The notes under the pieces: generated by a model
What the model was told of the DNA's origin: nothing
The model's database searches: none
The model's input: the letters and a program-made list of their open reading frames with translations, nothing else
Part shown: positions 46,859 to 54,692 of the stretch, piece by piece
Layout: each line of letters starts with the position of its first letter
Position numbering within the stretch: position 1 is the stretch's first letter
Translations under genes and position numbers: made by a program
Assembly: GCA_938045585.1 (NCBI GenBank)
Contig: CALIAU010000006.1
Coordinates: 124,001-188,000, forward strand
Length of the DNA: 64,000 nt
From: an uncultured Saprospiraceae bacterium
GTDB lineage: Bacteria; Bacteroidota; Bacteroidia; Chitinophagales; Saprospiraceae
Reading direction: 5' to 3'

Positions 46859-47686
46859 CTAATTCTTGTTGTGAAATTCTATAAGCTTGTCCATCGGTTT
46901 CTGTAGAATCGCATTGACACGGTAGCCATTCATCTCGCATACCCGGGTGAGGATAGGCGCATAAAAGTGGGAGATAGATCCTGTAAAATTGATAGGTAGA
47001 TTACTCCCTTGCTGTATCGGCTTGATACGCGCGTCTATGAAATTCTGAAATATCTTTTCCAACAAATAATTCTGATACGCTGGCTCTGCTGTCTGCAAAA
47101 ATTTAGCATAGGAAGCCACTTCGAAATTTGGTTTTTCCGAACGGTATAATTCCATCAGTAGGGAAGAGAGCTCTGAGGTATAGCTTTGCTCAAAACGCTC
47201 CCTGTCTCCCTCCGGCATATCGCCATAGAAATAACTTTTGATCACCTCTTTGCCTATGTGAAAACCCGATCCCTCATCACCCAGCAAATAACCCAGACTA
47301 GGCAGCTGCGTAGATATCTGTTCGCCGTCGAACAAACAAGAATTCGAACCCGTACCCAGGATAGAAACGATAGACGCCTGTCCCGCACTGGTCGCGCGCG
47401 CAGAAGCAAGAAGGTCCGTGCCTACATCTATGTTTTTTGCATTGGGGAAAATACCGCGGAGCGTATCCGACACCATTTTCTTTGGGGCATCGCCCATAAC
47501 ACCCGCTCCGTAGTAGTGGATGGCAGTCACCTCTTCAGGATTATGCGAAGAAGGATTTTCTAGTTTGTGCGCATTATCATTCGACACAGGATTAATGCCT
47601 ACAGAGGCATGCCGACTCAGTTCGTTTCCGTCCTTAGAAAAAGACCAATCCGCCTTAGTCGCACCGCTTTCTATTATAAGTATCAA
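46859..47686 (-). CDS. BadF/BadG-family kinase, likely N-acetylglucosamine kinase
   Basis: A 275-residue ASKHA-fold ATPase. The first phosphate loop is ESGATKADW; the second is SILGTGSNSCLFDG; LGYLLGDEGSGFHIGKEV is typical of N-acetylglucosamine kinase-type members of the BadF/BadG/BcrA/BcrD family. The start is TTG at 47686, giving MILIIESG. Immediately upstream of pfkA, it may feed amino sugars into glycolysis. Confidence 0.82.
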   Translation of the reverse strand: MILIIESGATKADWSFSKDGNELSRHASVGINPVSNDNAHKLENPSSHNPEEVTAIHYYGAGVMGDAPKKMVSDTLRGIFPNAKNIDVGTDLLASARATSAGQASIVSILGTGSNSCLFDGEQISTQLPSLGYLLGDEGSGFHIGKEVIKSYFYGDMPEGDRERFEQSYTSELSSLLMELYRSEKPNFEVASYAKFLQTAEPAYQNYLLEKIFQNFIDARIKPIQQGSNLPINFTGSISHFYAPILTRVCEMNGYRVNAILQKPMDKLIEFHNKN

Positions 47687-47727
47687 ATTATTTATTTTAA
47701 ATACAAATCAATGAAGCAGTAAAGATA

Positions 47728-48363
47728 CTAGAATATGCCTAAACTTGGAACGTTCAGCAGGGCTTCCACAAATTCATCTACCCGATAGTACATCAGGCCT
47801 ACGATCCCTATGATGCCCCAGACGGCACCACCAAAATGACCCAGATGATCAATCATAGAACGCTTGTTGCTGTTCCCTGCATAACTCGAGTAGCCCAGGT
47901 AGAGTACAGCGAAAACGATTGCGGGAATGGGAATAGCAAAAAATAAATAGAGCATACTCCAGGGACGGAAAAAGATAAAGGCAAACAAAACCGAACTCAC
48001 AGCACCGGAGGCACCTATGCTCGCAAACTGCCCATTGTCCTTATGCTTAAAAAAGGTAGGAAGACATCCGGCAAGAATACCTACTAGATAAAACAAGAGA
48101 TAAAACATGCGTCCCTTCATCAGACCAAAATCCTCCAGAAAGCGACTCTCTACATAGTCACCAAAAATATAGAGCACATACATGTTGATACCCAGGTGAG
48201 CCCAACTCCCATGCAAGAAACCTGCACTGAGTAAACGATGGTATTCCTTCCCCCGATGTTCGGTATAGGGATGATGTTTTAGTTGCTCAAAAAACGATCG
48301 GTTATTTAGTCCCTGATAGGAGACCAGTACGGTAACTGCAATAATAAGAATGGTAACACTCAT
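47728..48363 (-). CDS. Rhomboid intramembrane serine protease
   Basis: A 211-residue protein with about six membrane helices. The catalytic Ser is in GASGAVSSVLFAF, the His in DHLGHFGGAVWG, and the helix-2 motif HGSWAHLGINMYVLYIFGDYVE is typical of rhomboids. It cleaves membrane proteins within the bilayer; the substrate is unknown. It begins 9 bp after rlmH. Confidence 0.92.
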   Translation of the reverse strand: MSVTILIIAVTVLVSYQGLNNRSFFEQLKHHPYTEHRGKEYHRLLSAGFLHGSWAHLGINMYVLYIFGDYVESRFLEDFGLMKGRMFYLLFYLVGILAGCLPTFFKHKDNGQFASIGASGAVSSVLFAFIFFRPWSMLYLFFAIPIPAIVFAVLYLGYSSYAGNSNKRSMIDHLGHFGGAVWGIIGIVGLMYYRVDEFVEALLNVPSLGIF

Positions 48364-48372
48364 AGCCCAAAG

Positions 48373-48849
48373 TTACATATTATGATAAGATTGTCCGTTT
48401 TTAATCGTGTAAGCGCGATATAATTGTTCCACAAAAAACAAACGGATCATCTGATGCGAGAAGGTCATCTTAGATAGAGAAATAATCCCCTGTGCCGCCT
48501 GCCGCATCTCCCGATTAAAACCATAGGCACCACCTATAATAAAGACCAGCGTTCTACTCCCCAGATCCAGCTCCTTACCCTCGATATATTTAGCAAAGGC
48601 CACCGAATCCATTTCCTTACCCTTCTCATCCAAGAGCACCACATAATGTTTATCCGTAATTTTTTTCAAAAGCTGTGCACAGTCCTGAGAGCGTATGTGT
48701 TCTACTTTCGTCTTTTTGTTATGCTCCGTTTCTTTGAGCGTATGCATACTAAACTTGCAATAATGCTTCAGACGCTGCACATAGATATCCACCCCCTCAT
48801 CGATATAAGGAAACTTCGTCTTACCTATTTGCCAGAGTTCTATTTGCAC
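48373..48849 (-). CDS. rlmH: 23S rRNA (pseudouridine1915-N3)-methyltransferase
   Basis: SPOUT-family methyltransferase of 158 residues. FVIGGAYGFNREM is the SAM-binding knot and the C-terminus SLSKMTFSHQMIRLFFVEQLYRAYTIKNGQSYHN is diagnostic of RlmH, which modifies helix 69 of 23S rRNA. It lies 2 bp after the S4-domain gene. Confidence 0.95.
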   Translation of the reverse strand: MQIELWQIGKTKFPYIDEGVDIYVQRLKHYCKFSMHTLKETEHNKKTKVEHIRSQDCAQLLKKITDKHYVVLLDEKGKEMDSVAFAKYIEGKELDLGSRTLVFIIGGAYGFNREMRQAAQGIISLSKMTFSHQMIRLFFVEQLYRAYTIKNGQSYHNM

Positions 48850-48851
48850 GC

Positions 48852-49064
48852 TTACAATATATGGATCATCGTACCATCAAAAAGAATCTTATCACCCCGA
48901 TATAATTTTTTACGCTTGCGCGTTTCCACCACACCATTGAGGCTCGCCTCACCATCCTGGATGCGCATCTTCGCCTCACCACCCGAGTTCACCAGGTCCA
49001 GCAATTTCAATAGTTTAACCAGCTCAATAAACTCTTCGCCTTCTCTAATTGTAAATTCTTTCAT
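48852..49064 (-). CDS. S4-domain RNA-binding protein (YbcJ-like)
   Basis: A 70-residue S4-type RNA-binding protein: FIELVKLLKLLDLVNSGGEAKMRIQDGEASLNGVVETRKRKKLYRGD. The ATG at 49064 gives the usual length for this family; an upstream GTG at 49085 is possible. It leads a unit with rlmH and the rhomboid gene, suggesting a link to ribosome maturation. Confidence 0.88.
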   Translation of the reverse strand: MKEFTIREGEEFIELVKLLKLLDLVNSGGEAKMRIQDGEASLNGVVETRKRKKLYRGDKILFDGTMIHIL

Positions 49065-49188
49065 AGATAATTCCACTAACGCCACCCAGATAATATAAGT
49101 TCACCCCGCCTAGCCACAACTGACCTCCACGCAAGAAACCACTCGCTACGCAAGACTCCTCTAAACAAAAGCAAATAGATGAACTATG

Positions 49189-49725
49189 CTAGTTATGATA
49201 CGCTGTGTTATGCGCTAGTGTTGCTCCACAGCCACCACATGCCGTCGCAGATCCACCACCGCCAGCACAACCACTTGGGCAGGTATAATGCCATACACCA
49301 GACGCATTTTGCGCAGGCTCTGGCGGCTTAGCCGTTGGAGGAGGTACCTGTAAAGGCGTCCCACCAGCTGCTGCACCTGAGGTCGTCGTCTGTATACCCG
49401 GCGCCGTCACACTCGCAGGACTTGGACTCACCGTCGTATTATGATAGGCTGAGTTATGCGCTAAAGTAGCCCCACATGTTCCACAGGGTCCAGCCGCAGA
49501 TCCACCGCCAGCACAACCACTTGGACAGGTATAATGCCACACGCCCTCTGCATTTTGAGCAGGTTCTGGCGTAGCAGCCCCAGGAGCACCCGCAGTCGGG
49601 TTAACCAATGATTCTTGCACAGCCTTTCGCGCATCCGATAAGACAGGCTCAGGACGCTCAGGCGCATTCTTACATGCAAAGAGTATTAGACAAAATATAG
49701 GAAGGATATACTTAAGTGCTTTCAT
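49189..49725 (-). CDS. Cys-rich lipoprotein with two zinc-ribbon-like repeats
   Basis: A 178-residue lipoprotein (lipobox Cys18 in LILFACKNA). Two near-identical units of about 42 residues (VWHYTCPSGCAGGGSAAGPC..CGATLAHN, and the same near the C-terminus) are joined by a Pro/Ala/Thr-rich linker. Each unit has four Cys arranged C-x3-C and C-x2-C plus conserved His, suggesting metal binding. The family is not characterised to my knowledge; periplasmic metal binding is inferred. Confidence 0.78.
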   Translation of the reverse strand: MKALKYILPIFCLILFACKNAPERPEPVLSDARKAVQESLVNPTAGAPGAATPEPAQNAEGVWHYTCPSGCAGGGSAAGPCGTCGATLAHNSAYHNTTVSPSPASVTAPGIQTTTSGAAAGGTPLQVPPPTAKPPEPAQNASGVWHYTCPSGCAGGGGSATACGGCGATLAHNTAYHN

Positions 49726-49854
49726 ATTCTACTGTTATAGGGTGGGAAGATATGGATTATCTCATAAATATTAGATATAAAGCTAGATTTTGAAGGTACC
49801 AGCCGACAATTTTAAGCCTTTATGATTTGCGTGCTTTAGCTTTGAGGACGAACA

Positions 49855-49933
49855 GCTTGCCTGCGTGCGCTAGCAGGCAGGACGAACGGACTAACAGACT
49901 AACGGACGAACGGACAGAGCGGCGTGTTCGGAG
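49855..49933. repeat. Dispersed repeat copy in inverted orientation
   Basis: A GC-rich palindrome (49855-49884, GCTTGCCTGCGTGCGCTAGC..) is followed by units of the GGACGAACGGACTAAC type and AGAGCGGCGTGTTCGGAG (49916-49933), the inverse of sequence inside the anti-sigma gene. The region 49726-50902 has no convincing gene. Confidence 0.7.
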
Positions 49934-49961
49934 CTAGGACGAACATGACAACGATACATTT

Positions 49962-49983
49962 CCAAGGGGTCATGACCCCTTGG
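49962..49983. repeat. Perfect 22-bp palindrome
   Basis: The arms CCAAGGGGTCA and TGACCCCTTGG are perfect complements with no loop. Related copies lie at 51404-51418 (half) and 51423-51443 (stem CAAGGGGTC/GACCCCTTG). Confidence 0.7.
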
Positions 49984-50019
49984 GCATCAACGAAGTTTTC
50001 CCCCGGCGCAGCAAAAGTT

Positions 50020-50590
50020 AAACACAATGCTGCCTGCAGCAAAAGATAAACACAATCCCTGGCCTTAGAAGTTTTAGCAAAATATGTCTTCAAAATCCGT
50101 CAAGTAATCGGTACTGTCTGAGCAGAGGGAACATTTCATGAAACAATAATCTCTTTTACAATATGAATCTTCATAACAAGCAGTTCACAAAAGAGAACCA
50201 TGCTGCCCGCAGCAAAAAATAAACACAATGCTGCCTGCAGCAAAAGACAAACACAATCTCCGGCCTTAGAAGTTTTAGCAAAATATGTCTCCAAAATCCG
50301 TAAAGTAATCGGTACTGTCTGAGCAGAAAGAATATTCTATGAATCGATAATCTCCTTTACATTGTGAACCTTCATAACAAACAGTTCACAAAAGAGAACC
50401 ATGCTGCCTGCAGCAAAAAATAAACACAATGCTGCCTGCAGCAAAAGACAAACACAATCTCCGGCCTTAGAAGTTTTAGCAAAATATATCTCCAAAATCC
50501 GTAAAGTAATCGGTACTGTCTGAGCAGAGGGAATATTCTATGAATCGAATAACTCTCTTCTTGGATATAGCTTCTTAACAAGCAGTTAGT
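50020..50590. repeat. Tandem array of a 201-bp repeat, nearly three copies
   Basis: Units start at 50020, 50221 and 50422 (AAACACAATGCTGCCTGCAG..), exactly 201 bp apart. The third copy diverges after about 130 bp. Each unit contains inverted repeats of the TGCTGC..GCAGCA type. The period is divisible by three, but no frame stays open through the array, so it is not protein-coding. No spacer-repeat pattern is present, so it is not a CRISPR. Confidence 0.85.
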
Positions 50591-50688
50591 ATCGTGCGAG
50601 TTTAGCGATTATAGGATTTTGTAGATATATTTTGCGACTGTTCTTCTGAAAGAAGATCAGTAAAACTTATACAGCCTTGACCTTTTGG

Positions 50689-50712
50689 TTCTTTTGTGTC
50701 AAGACAAAAGAA
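50689..50712. repeat. Hairpin-forming repeat
   Basis: TTCTTTTGT (50689-50697) pairs with ACAAAAGAA (50704-50712). A partial copy with the same TGTCAAGACAAAAGAAC core lies at about 50791-50813. Similar elements are frequent between genes in Bacteroidota. Confidence 0.55.
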
Positions 50713-50902
50713 CAATAGAAACATTATATTTAATAATACTGACTTTTATTAAAAAGATACCCAATCACCATACGCAATGCGATTAACTTCTAATCTTCTT
50801 GTGTCAAGACAAAAGAACATAATCTTAAGACAAACGTCCAAAAGAGAATTACAAACAGAATTCCTATATTTAAATATCACATAAAAGCAAAAACCATCAA
50901 TC

Positions 50903-51379
50903 ATGAACAAGATCACATATATATTTCTACTCCTAAGCATATTTCCAAACATATCAAACGCACAAGACATGGATAATCAAAAATTAAATGCAATTATTTA
51001 TACCCTAAGTGATGAAATTGAAGGAAACGAAGGAAACTGGCAGTTCATAATCGATTCAACACTATTCATATGTTTAACAGATGAACTGCATAACAGAATG
51101 CGAATAATATCTCCAATCGTAGAAATTAAAAATATGACGGATGATCAAATAAAGAGCTGCATGGAGGCAAATTTTCATTCTGCCTTAGACGTTCGATATG
51201 CCATTTCTGAAGAAGTCTTATGGTCTGCATTTATACATCCTCTAACCGAACTAACAAAAGAACAAGTGATTAGTGCAATTGCACAAGTCTACTCATGTGC
51301 CAAAACATTTGGAACCTCATATTCTAGTGGTGCACTCAGTTTTCCTAGAAGAGAAGAAAGAGACGCCAGGAAAAATTAA
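50903..51379 (+). CDS. Small secreted protein of unknown function
   Basis: A 158-residue protein with a signal peptide ending at SNAQ (residue 20). The mature part (LNAIIYTLSDEIEGNEGNWQFIIDSTLFICLTDELHNRMRIISPI) has alternating helix and strand and faintly resembles the YbjN or secretion-chaperone-like fold, but I do not recognise a family with certainty. No catalytic motif is seen. It stands alone at the edge of the accessory island. Confidence 0.6.
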   Translation: MNKITYIFLLLSIFPNISNAQDMDNQKLNAIIYTLSDEIEGNEGNWQFIIDSTLFICLTDELHNRMRIISPIVEIKNMTDDQIKSCMEANFHSALDVRYAISEEVLWSAFIHPLTELTKEQVISAIAQVYSCAKTFGTSYSSGALSFPRREERDARKN

Positions 51380-51403
51380 AACGGCCATAAAAATGAAACA
51401 CAT

Positions 51404-51443
51404 CCAAGGGGTCACGACTGATCCAAGGGGTCACGACCCCTTG
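51404..51443. repeat. Two hairpin-type repeats in a gene-free region
   Basis: The 51380-51741 gap has no gene. It begins with a half copy (51404-51418) and a full stem-loop (51423-51443, CAAGGGGTC/GACCCCTTG) related to the palindrome at 49962. It ends with the sequence shared with the Gabija cassette (51705-51728). Confidence 0.55.
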
Positions 51444-51704
51444 TCTTAAAAGCCCTTGCGCTCACAACCCACGAAAGAGATTGTACCTAAAAACAAGCCC
51501 TTACCCCAAAGGGGTGTATAAATACCCGAGCTTTGAAAGAGCGGAATGACAATTAAACGAACAGACTGAAAATATGGAGGGATTGAAAACTTAGAGATAA
51601 ATTATAATTATCTGTTTTTTTTCAAAATAAATTTTAAGAACCGATTTCTTAGAACATTAATGTTTAACATTTCTTCAAGCGAGACTAAAGGAGTGGAATA
51701 AGAG

Positions 51705-51733
51705 GTATTAACTATATTTAGATGTTACAGACC
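51705..51733 (+). other. Left boundary of cassette A
   Basis: The 24 bp GTATTAACTATAT..ATGTTAC (51705-51728) match 56329-56352 at 22 of 24 positions. ATGTTACAGACC (51722-51733) is the exact reverse complement of 53159-53170, which lies right after the enclosed gene. In an integron-cassette reading the recombination point would be G/TTAC at 51724-51725. Confidence 0.5.
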
Positions 51734-51741
51734 ATTAGAAA

Positions 51742-53157
51742 ATGAATAAAATACTACTCTTCATACTATCAATACTTGCAACTGGGCTTGCAGCTCAAAC
51801 TATTGAAAATAGAATTGACTTTCCAGATACTTTATGGGCAGCAAATGATACGTTCTATGTGCAAGGACTTTCGTGGGATAAAGAATGGTCTTTTTCTACA
51901 ACGACTAGGGACACAATAGACTTAGGAACTGATGGCTATGAAGGGATGAAAATGAAAGTATGGACACTAAATGACACTCTAGATATTCCATATGTGAATT
52001 TTCCAGAAGAACAATGGCTTTTTGTTCCTATTGCTTCACCAAAGGACACCACTGTTTATCGGCTTAGATTTAATCCTCAAAGCGCTGTCTTCTCAGATCA
52101 ATACATCCAAGAACATACAGAAAGGATTTCTTTCCAAGTTCCAGAAACGTACGAACTTGCAAACGTAATTCTTTACCTAACAGAATGTTCCAACATCACA
52201 AATAATCATCCTACAAAGACCAATTATTCAAAATTGGTAAATGAGCATTTTGCATCATTCAAAAATCATCCCATAATTAAAATACTCAATAGAAAGTGTA
52301 CAGGAAATAACCACTGGTCAACTTACTATGGTTTTAGAGAAAATAGCATCTGCTTTGAATTCGATAAAAATGGATTTCTTAGATATTCAACTCCATATAA
52401 ACATGCTTGGTGGGATAATTCTGAAATAAGAGGTGGGGAATTCAGAAATTTACTTTATCTAATTCAGGACTTTTCCGATAAGAGTAGATTCAGAGAATTC
52501 TATTCTGTAAATCAAGAATATTATCTCAGCCTTCAGAAAAGACAGAAAGAACTTCAACCAATAACCAGAATGTGGGAATGGCTCGAAAAGGAATTTCCAC
52601 AAAAATATGATCATTACAAGATTGTCTTCTCCCCATTAATTGAAGGCAGTCACAGTACACAAAAGTTCTATAAAGGCAACTTTAAAGATCCAATTTATCA
52701 AGAGTGCATAATGTTTGTTAACTCTTCTGAATCTATTGACTCAAATAGTGATTATTCAGAAGAACTGAGAAAAGGGTTGCTTTCAGGTATTGTCTTCACA
52801 GAAATTGACCATAACTATGTGAACCCAACTAGTAGACAGAATATCCAAATGATTAAGGAATTGATTATCGATAAGGACAAATGGGCCACAGTAGAAGTGC
52901 AGCAAAATTATAGATCTGAATATGCAATTTTTAATGAGTATATGACTCATTCATTATTTTGCCTCTATATAACAGAAAATTATACTGAAAAAGTAAAACA
53001 TAAGATTATCGAGAAAAGAATAGAACTTATGGAAAGTAGGGGCTTCCCAAAATTCAAAGACTTTAATAACATCTTGATAAAACAACTAAAGAACAGAAAT
53101 GGCACTATTTATAGTAAATATTTGGAGATAATAGAAGAAATGAAAACAATAAAATAA
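51742..53157 (+). CDS. Secreted DUF4932-like protein in cassette-like element
   Basis: A 471-residue protein with signal peptide (residues 1-19, TGLAAQ). The N-terminal 120 residues are beta-rich. The C-terminal part has the layout of the DUF4932 putative metallopeptidases: YKIVFSPLIEGSHSTQKF and then GIVFTEIDHNYVNP, where the family usually has HExxH-like HEFxH. Here the first His is Thr (TEIDH), so catalysis by zinc is doubtful. The gene lies between inverted repeats, 14 bp after the left boundary, with its stop codon 1 bp before the right repeat, as is typical of gene cassettes. Confidence 0.65.
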   Translation: MNKILLFILSILATGLAAQTIENRIDFPDTLWAANDTFYVQGLSWDKEWSFSTTTRDTIDLGTDGYEGMKMKVWTLNDTLDIPYVNFPEEQWLFVPIASPKDTTVYRLRFNPQSAVFSDQYIQEHTERISFQVPETYELANVILYLTECSNITNNHPTKTNYSKLVNEHFASFKNHPIIKILNRKCTGNNHWSTYYGFRENSICFEFDKNGFLRYSTPYKHAWWDNSEIRGGEFRNLLYLIQDFSDKSRFREFYSVNQEYYLSLQKRQKELQPITRMWEWLEKEFPQKYDHYKIVFSPLIEGSHSTQKFYKGNFKDPIYQECIMFVNSSESIDSNSDYSEELRKGLLSGIVFTEIDHNYVNPTSRQNIQMIKELIIDKDKWATVEVQQNYRSEYAIFNEYMTHSLFCLYITENYTEKVKHKIIEKRIELMESRGFPKFKDFNNILIKQLKNRNGTIYSKYLEIIEEMKTIK

Positions 53158-53158
53158 C

Positions 53159-53293
53159 GGTCTGTAACATTATATAGAACGCCATATGCTTATGTCGCTA
53201 GCTTCTGGCGAACGTAGTTAGACTTAGCATCAAAATTCTCATTAACTTAGTAGGTAAAATTAGCAGAGCATACGGCGTCTATAATAGGCGTTA
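53159..53293 (+). repeat. attC-like imperfect inverted repeat, site A
   Basis: The left arm TAACATTATATAGAACGCCA.. (53165-53190) pairs with the right arm AGCATACGGCGTCTATAATA.. (53267-53293) with bulged bases; the loop is about 76 nt. The right end is GGCGTTAG, as in many attC sites, and the left end contains GTAAC. Size of about 130 bp is within the attC range. The outer GGTCTGTAACAT (53159-53170) complements the cassette's own 5' end. Confidence 0.55.
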
Positions 53294-53332
53294 GAAGTAA
53301 CTCCGAATAAATATTTTACAAAAAGACAAAAT

Positions 53333-54529
53333 GTGAAAAAAACTGCACACGGAAACCCAATATTAATTAGTGATAACAATTCTGAGATTCTCAAACCTGT
53401 TAACCCCTTACTTGAGAAAGACATTCAAGATTTAATATTTGAACATCCTGAATGCTTACCAATTAGTGATATTGATGAATCATATAATCCAGTGATACCT
53501 GTATGCAAAGAATTGTATACTAACGCAGGTCCGCTAGATATCTTTATGATTACTCCCAATGGAGATCTCGTGATAATCGAAACAAAACTATGGAGTAATC
53601 CTGAATCTAGAAGAAAGGTTGTGGCTCAAATATTAGACTATGCAAAAGAATTAGCTAAATGGTCATATGCAGATTTACAACGAGAATTAAATAAGAAGCT
53701 AAATACTAAAGGAAATAAACTTTATGACATTGCGTCTAATGCAAATTCTGAATTTACACTAAGCGAAATAGATTTTGTAGATGCTGTTAGTAGAAATTTG
53801 CGGATAGGTAAGTTTATGCTATTAGTTGCAGGTGATGGAATAAGAGAAGGCGCAAAAAGTCTAGTACAGTTCATAAATCAAGCAGGCAACCTTAACTTCA
53901 GTCTTGCAATGATTGAAATTGCTATTTTTAAAAATTCTAAGAATGAACTTATCCTGTTTCCAAGAACTGTTGTTAAAACGGTAGAAATAGAGAAAATTAA
54001 TATTGAAGTGCCAGAGGGAGTTGCTATATCGTCAAGCATTCAAGAAGCAAGTAATGATATTTCAAACGATCAAACATCTCCTGAAGTCCTAAGAAAAAGA
54101 GAACTATTTTCAGCAATGTGGACTAACTTTGTTGAGCAACTTGAGTTTGATGATCCAGAACAGTCTCATCCAGATATAGCAAAGGGACAAAATTTATATA
54201 TCTATCCTGGAACTGATAAAAATACATGGATAAGTTGTTATCTAATGCAAAGTAAGAAACGAATCGGTGTTTATTTTAAATTTAATGGTAATCAAAAAGG
54301 ACTTTCTCAAAAAGATCAATTAAACATCTATACTGATGATATAATTGAAGAATTAGGTAATGAGGTTGAATGGAGATGGGGGATTGGTGCAACTGAAGCT
54401 TTTGGGGTTCGCTTAGATATTGATGATGTTTATGATAAAAAGAATCAGGAGAGAATATTTAATTTTTTCTCTAAGTGGTCAAATCATTTTGTAAATGTAA
54501 TGAGACCAAAGCTTAAACAAATAGAGTAG
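53333..54529 (+). CDS. PDDEXK-type nuclease-like protein with C-terminal DUF4268-like domain
   Basis: A 398-residue cytosolic protein starting at GTG. Near residue 65 the motif GPLDIFMITPNGDLVIIETKLW has the D-x(n)-E-x-K layout of PD-(D/E)xK nucleases, and LEKDIQDLIFEHPECLP precedes it as in NucS/DUF91-like domains. Residues of about 255-395 (KRELFSAMWTNFVEQLEF..IGVYFKFNG..) resemble DUF4268. Proteins of this type occur in defence islands, but a role in immunity here is inferred from the neighbours only. Confidence 0.62.
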   Translation: MKKTAHGNPILISDNNSEILKPVNPLLEKDIQDLIFEHPECLPISDIDESYNPVIPVCKELYTNAGPLDIFMITPNGDLVIIETKLWSNPESRRKVVAQILDYAKELAKWSYADLQRELNKKLNTKGNKLYDIASNANSEFTLSEIDFVDAVSRNLRIGKFMLLVAGDGIREGAKSLVQFINQAGNLNFSLAMIEIAIFKNSKNELILFPRTVVKTVEIEKINIEVPEGVAISSSIQEASNDISNDQTSPEVLRKRELFSAMWTNFVEQLEFDDPEQSHPDIAKGQNLYIYPGTDKNTWISCYLMQSKKRIGVYFKFNGNQKGLSQKDQLNIYTDDIIEELGNEVEWRWGIGATEAFGVRLDIDDVYDKKNQERIFNFFSKWSNHFVNVMRPKLKQIE

Positions 54530-54692
54530 AGCCTTCATTGAAAGTTATCAATAAAAATACTTTGCGCAGAAGAATCGTCATAGTAAGATAATTGTAGCAG
54601 AAACTCCTTCCTCCCATCCTTAACTATCTCACCATAATTCTCTAAACACTTTTTTTAACACTTCTTCTTCCTGCTATTATCTATATTTAACC

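Noticed and set aside
50372-50581. Minus-strand frame inside the 201-bp repeats
   Set aside because: It is not conserved in frame between the repeat units and contains low-complexity Leu/Cys/Phe sequence; it looks like chance.
50020-50590. Possible CRISPR array
   Set aside because: The repeat unit is 201 bp and continuous, with no unique spacers and no cas genes nearby.
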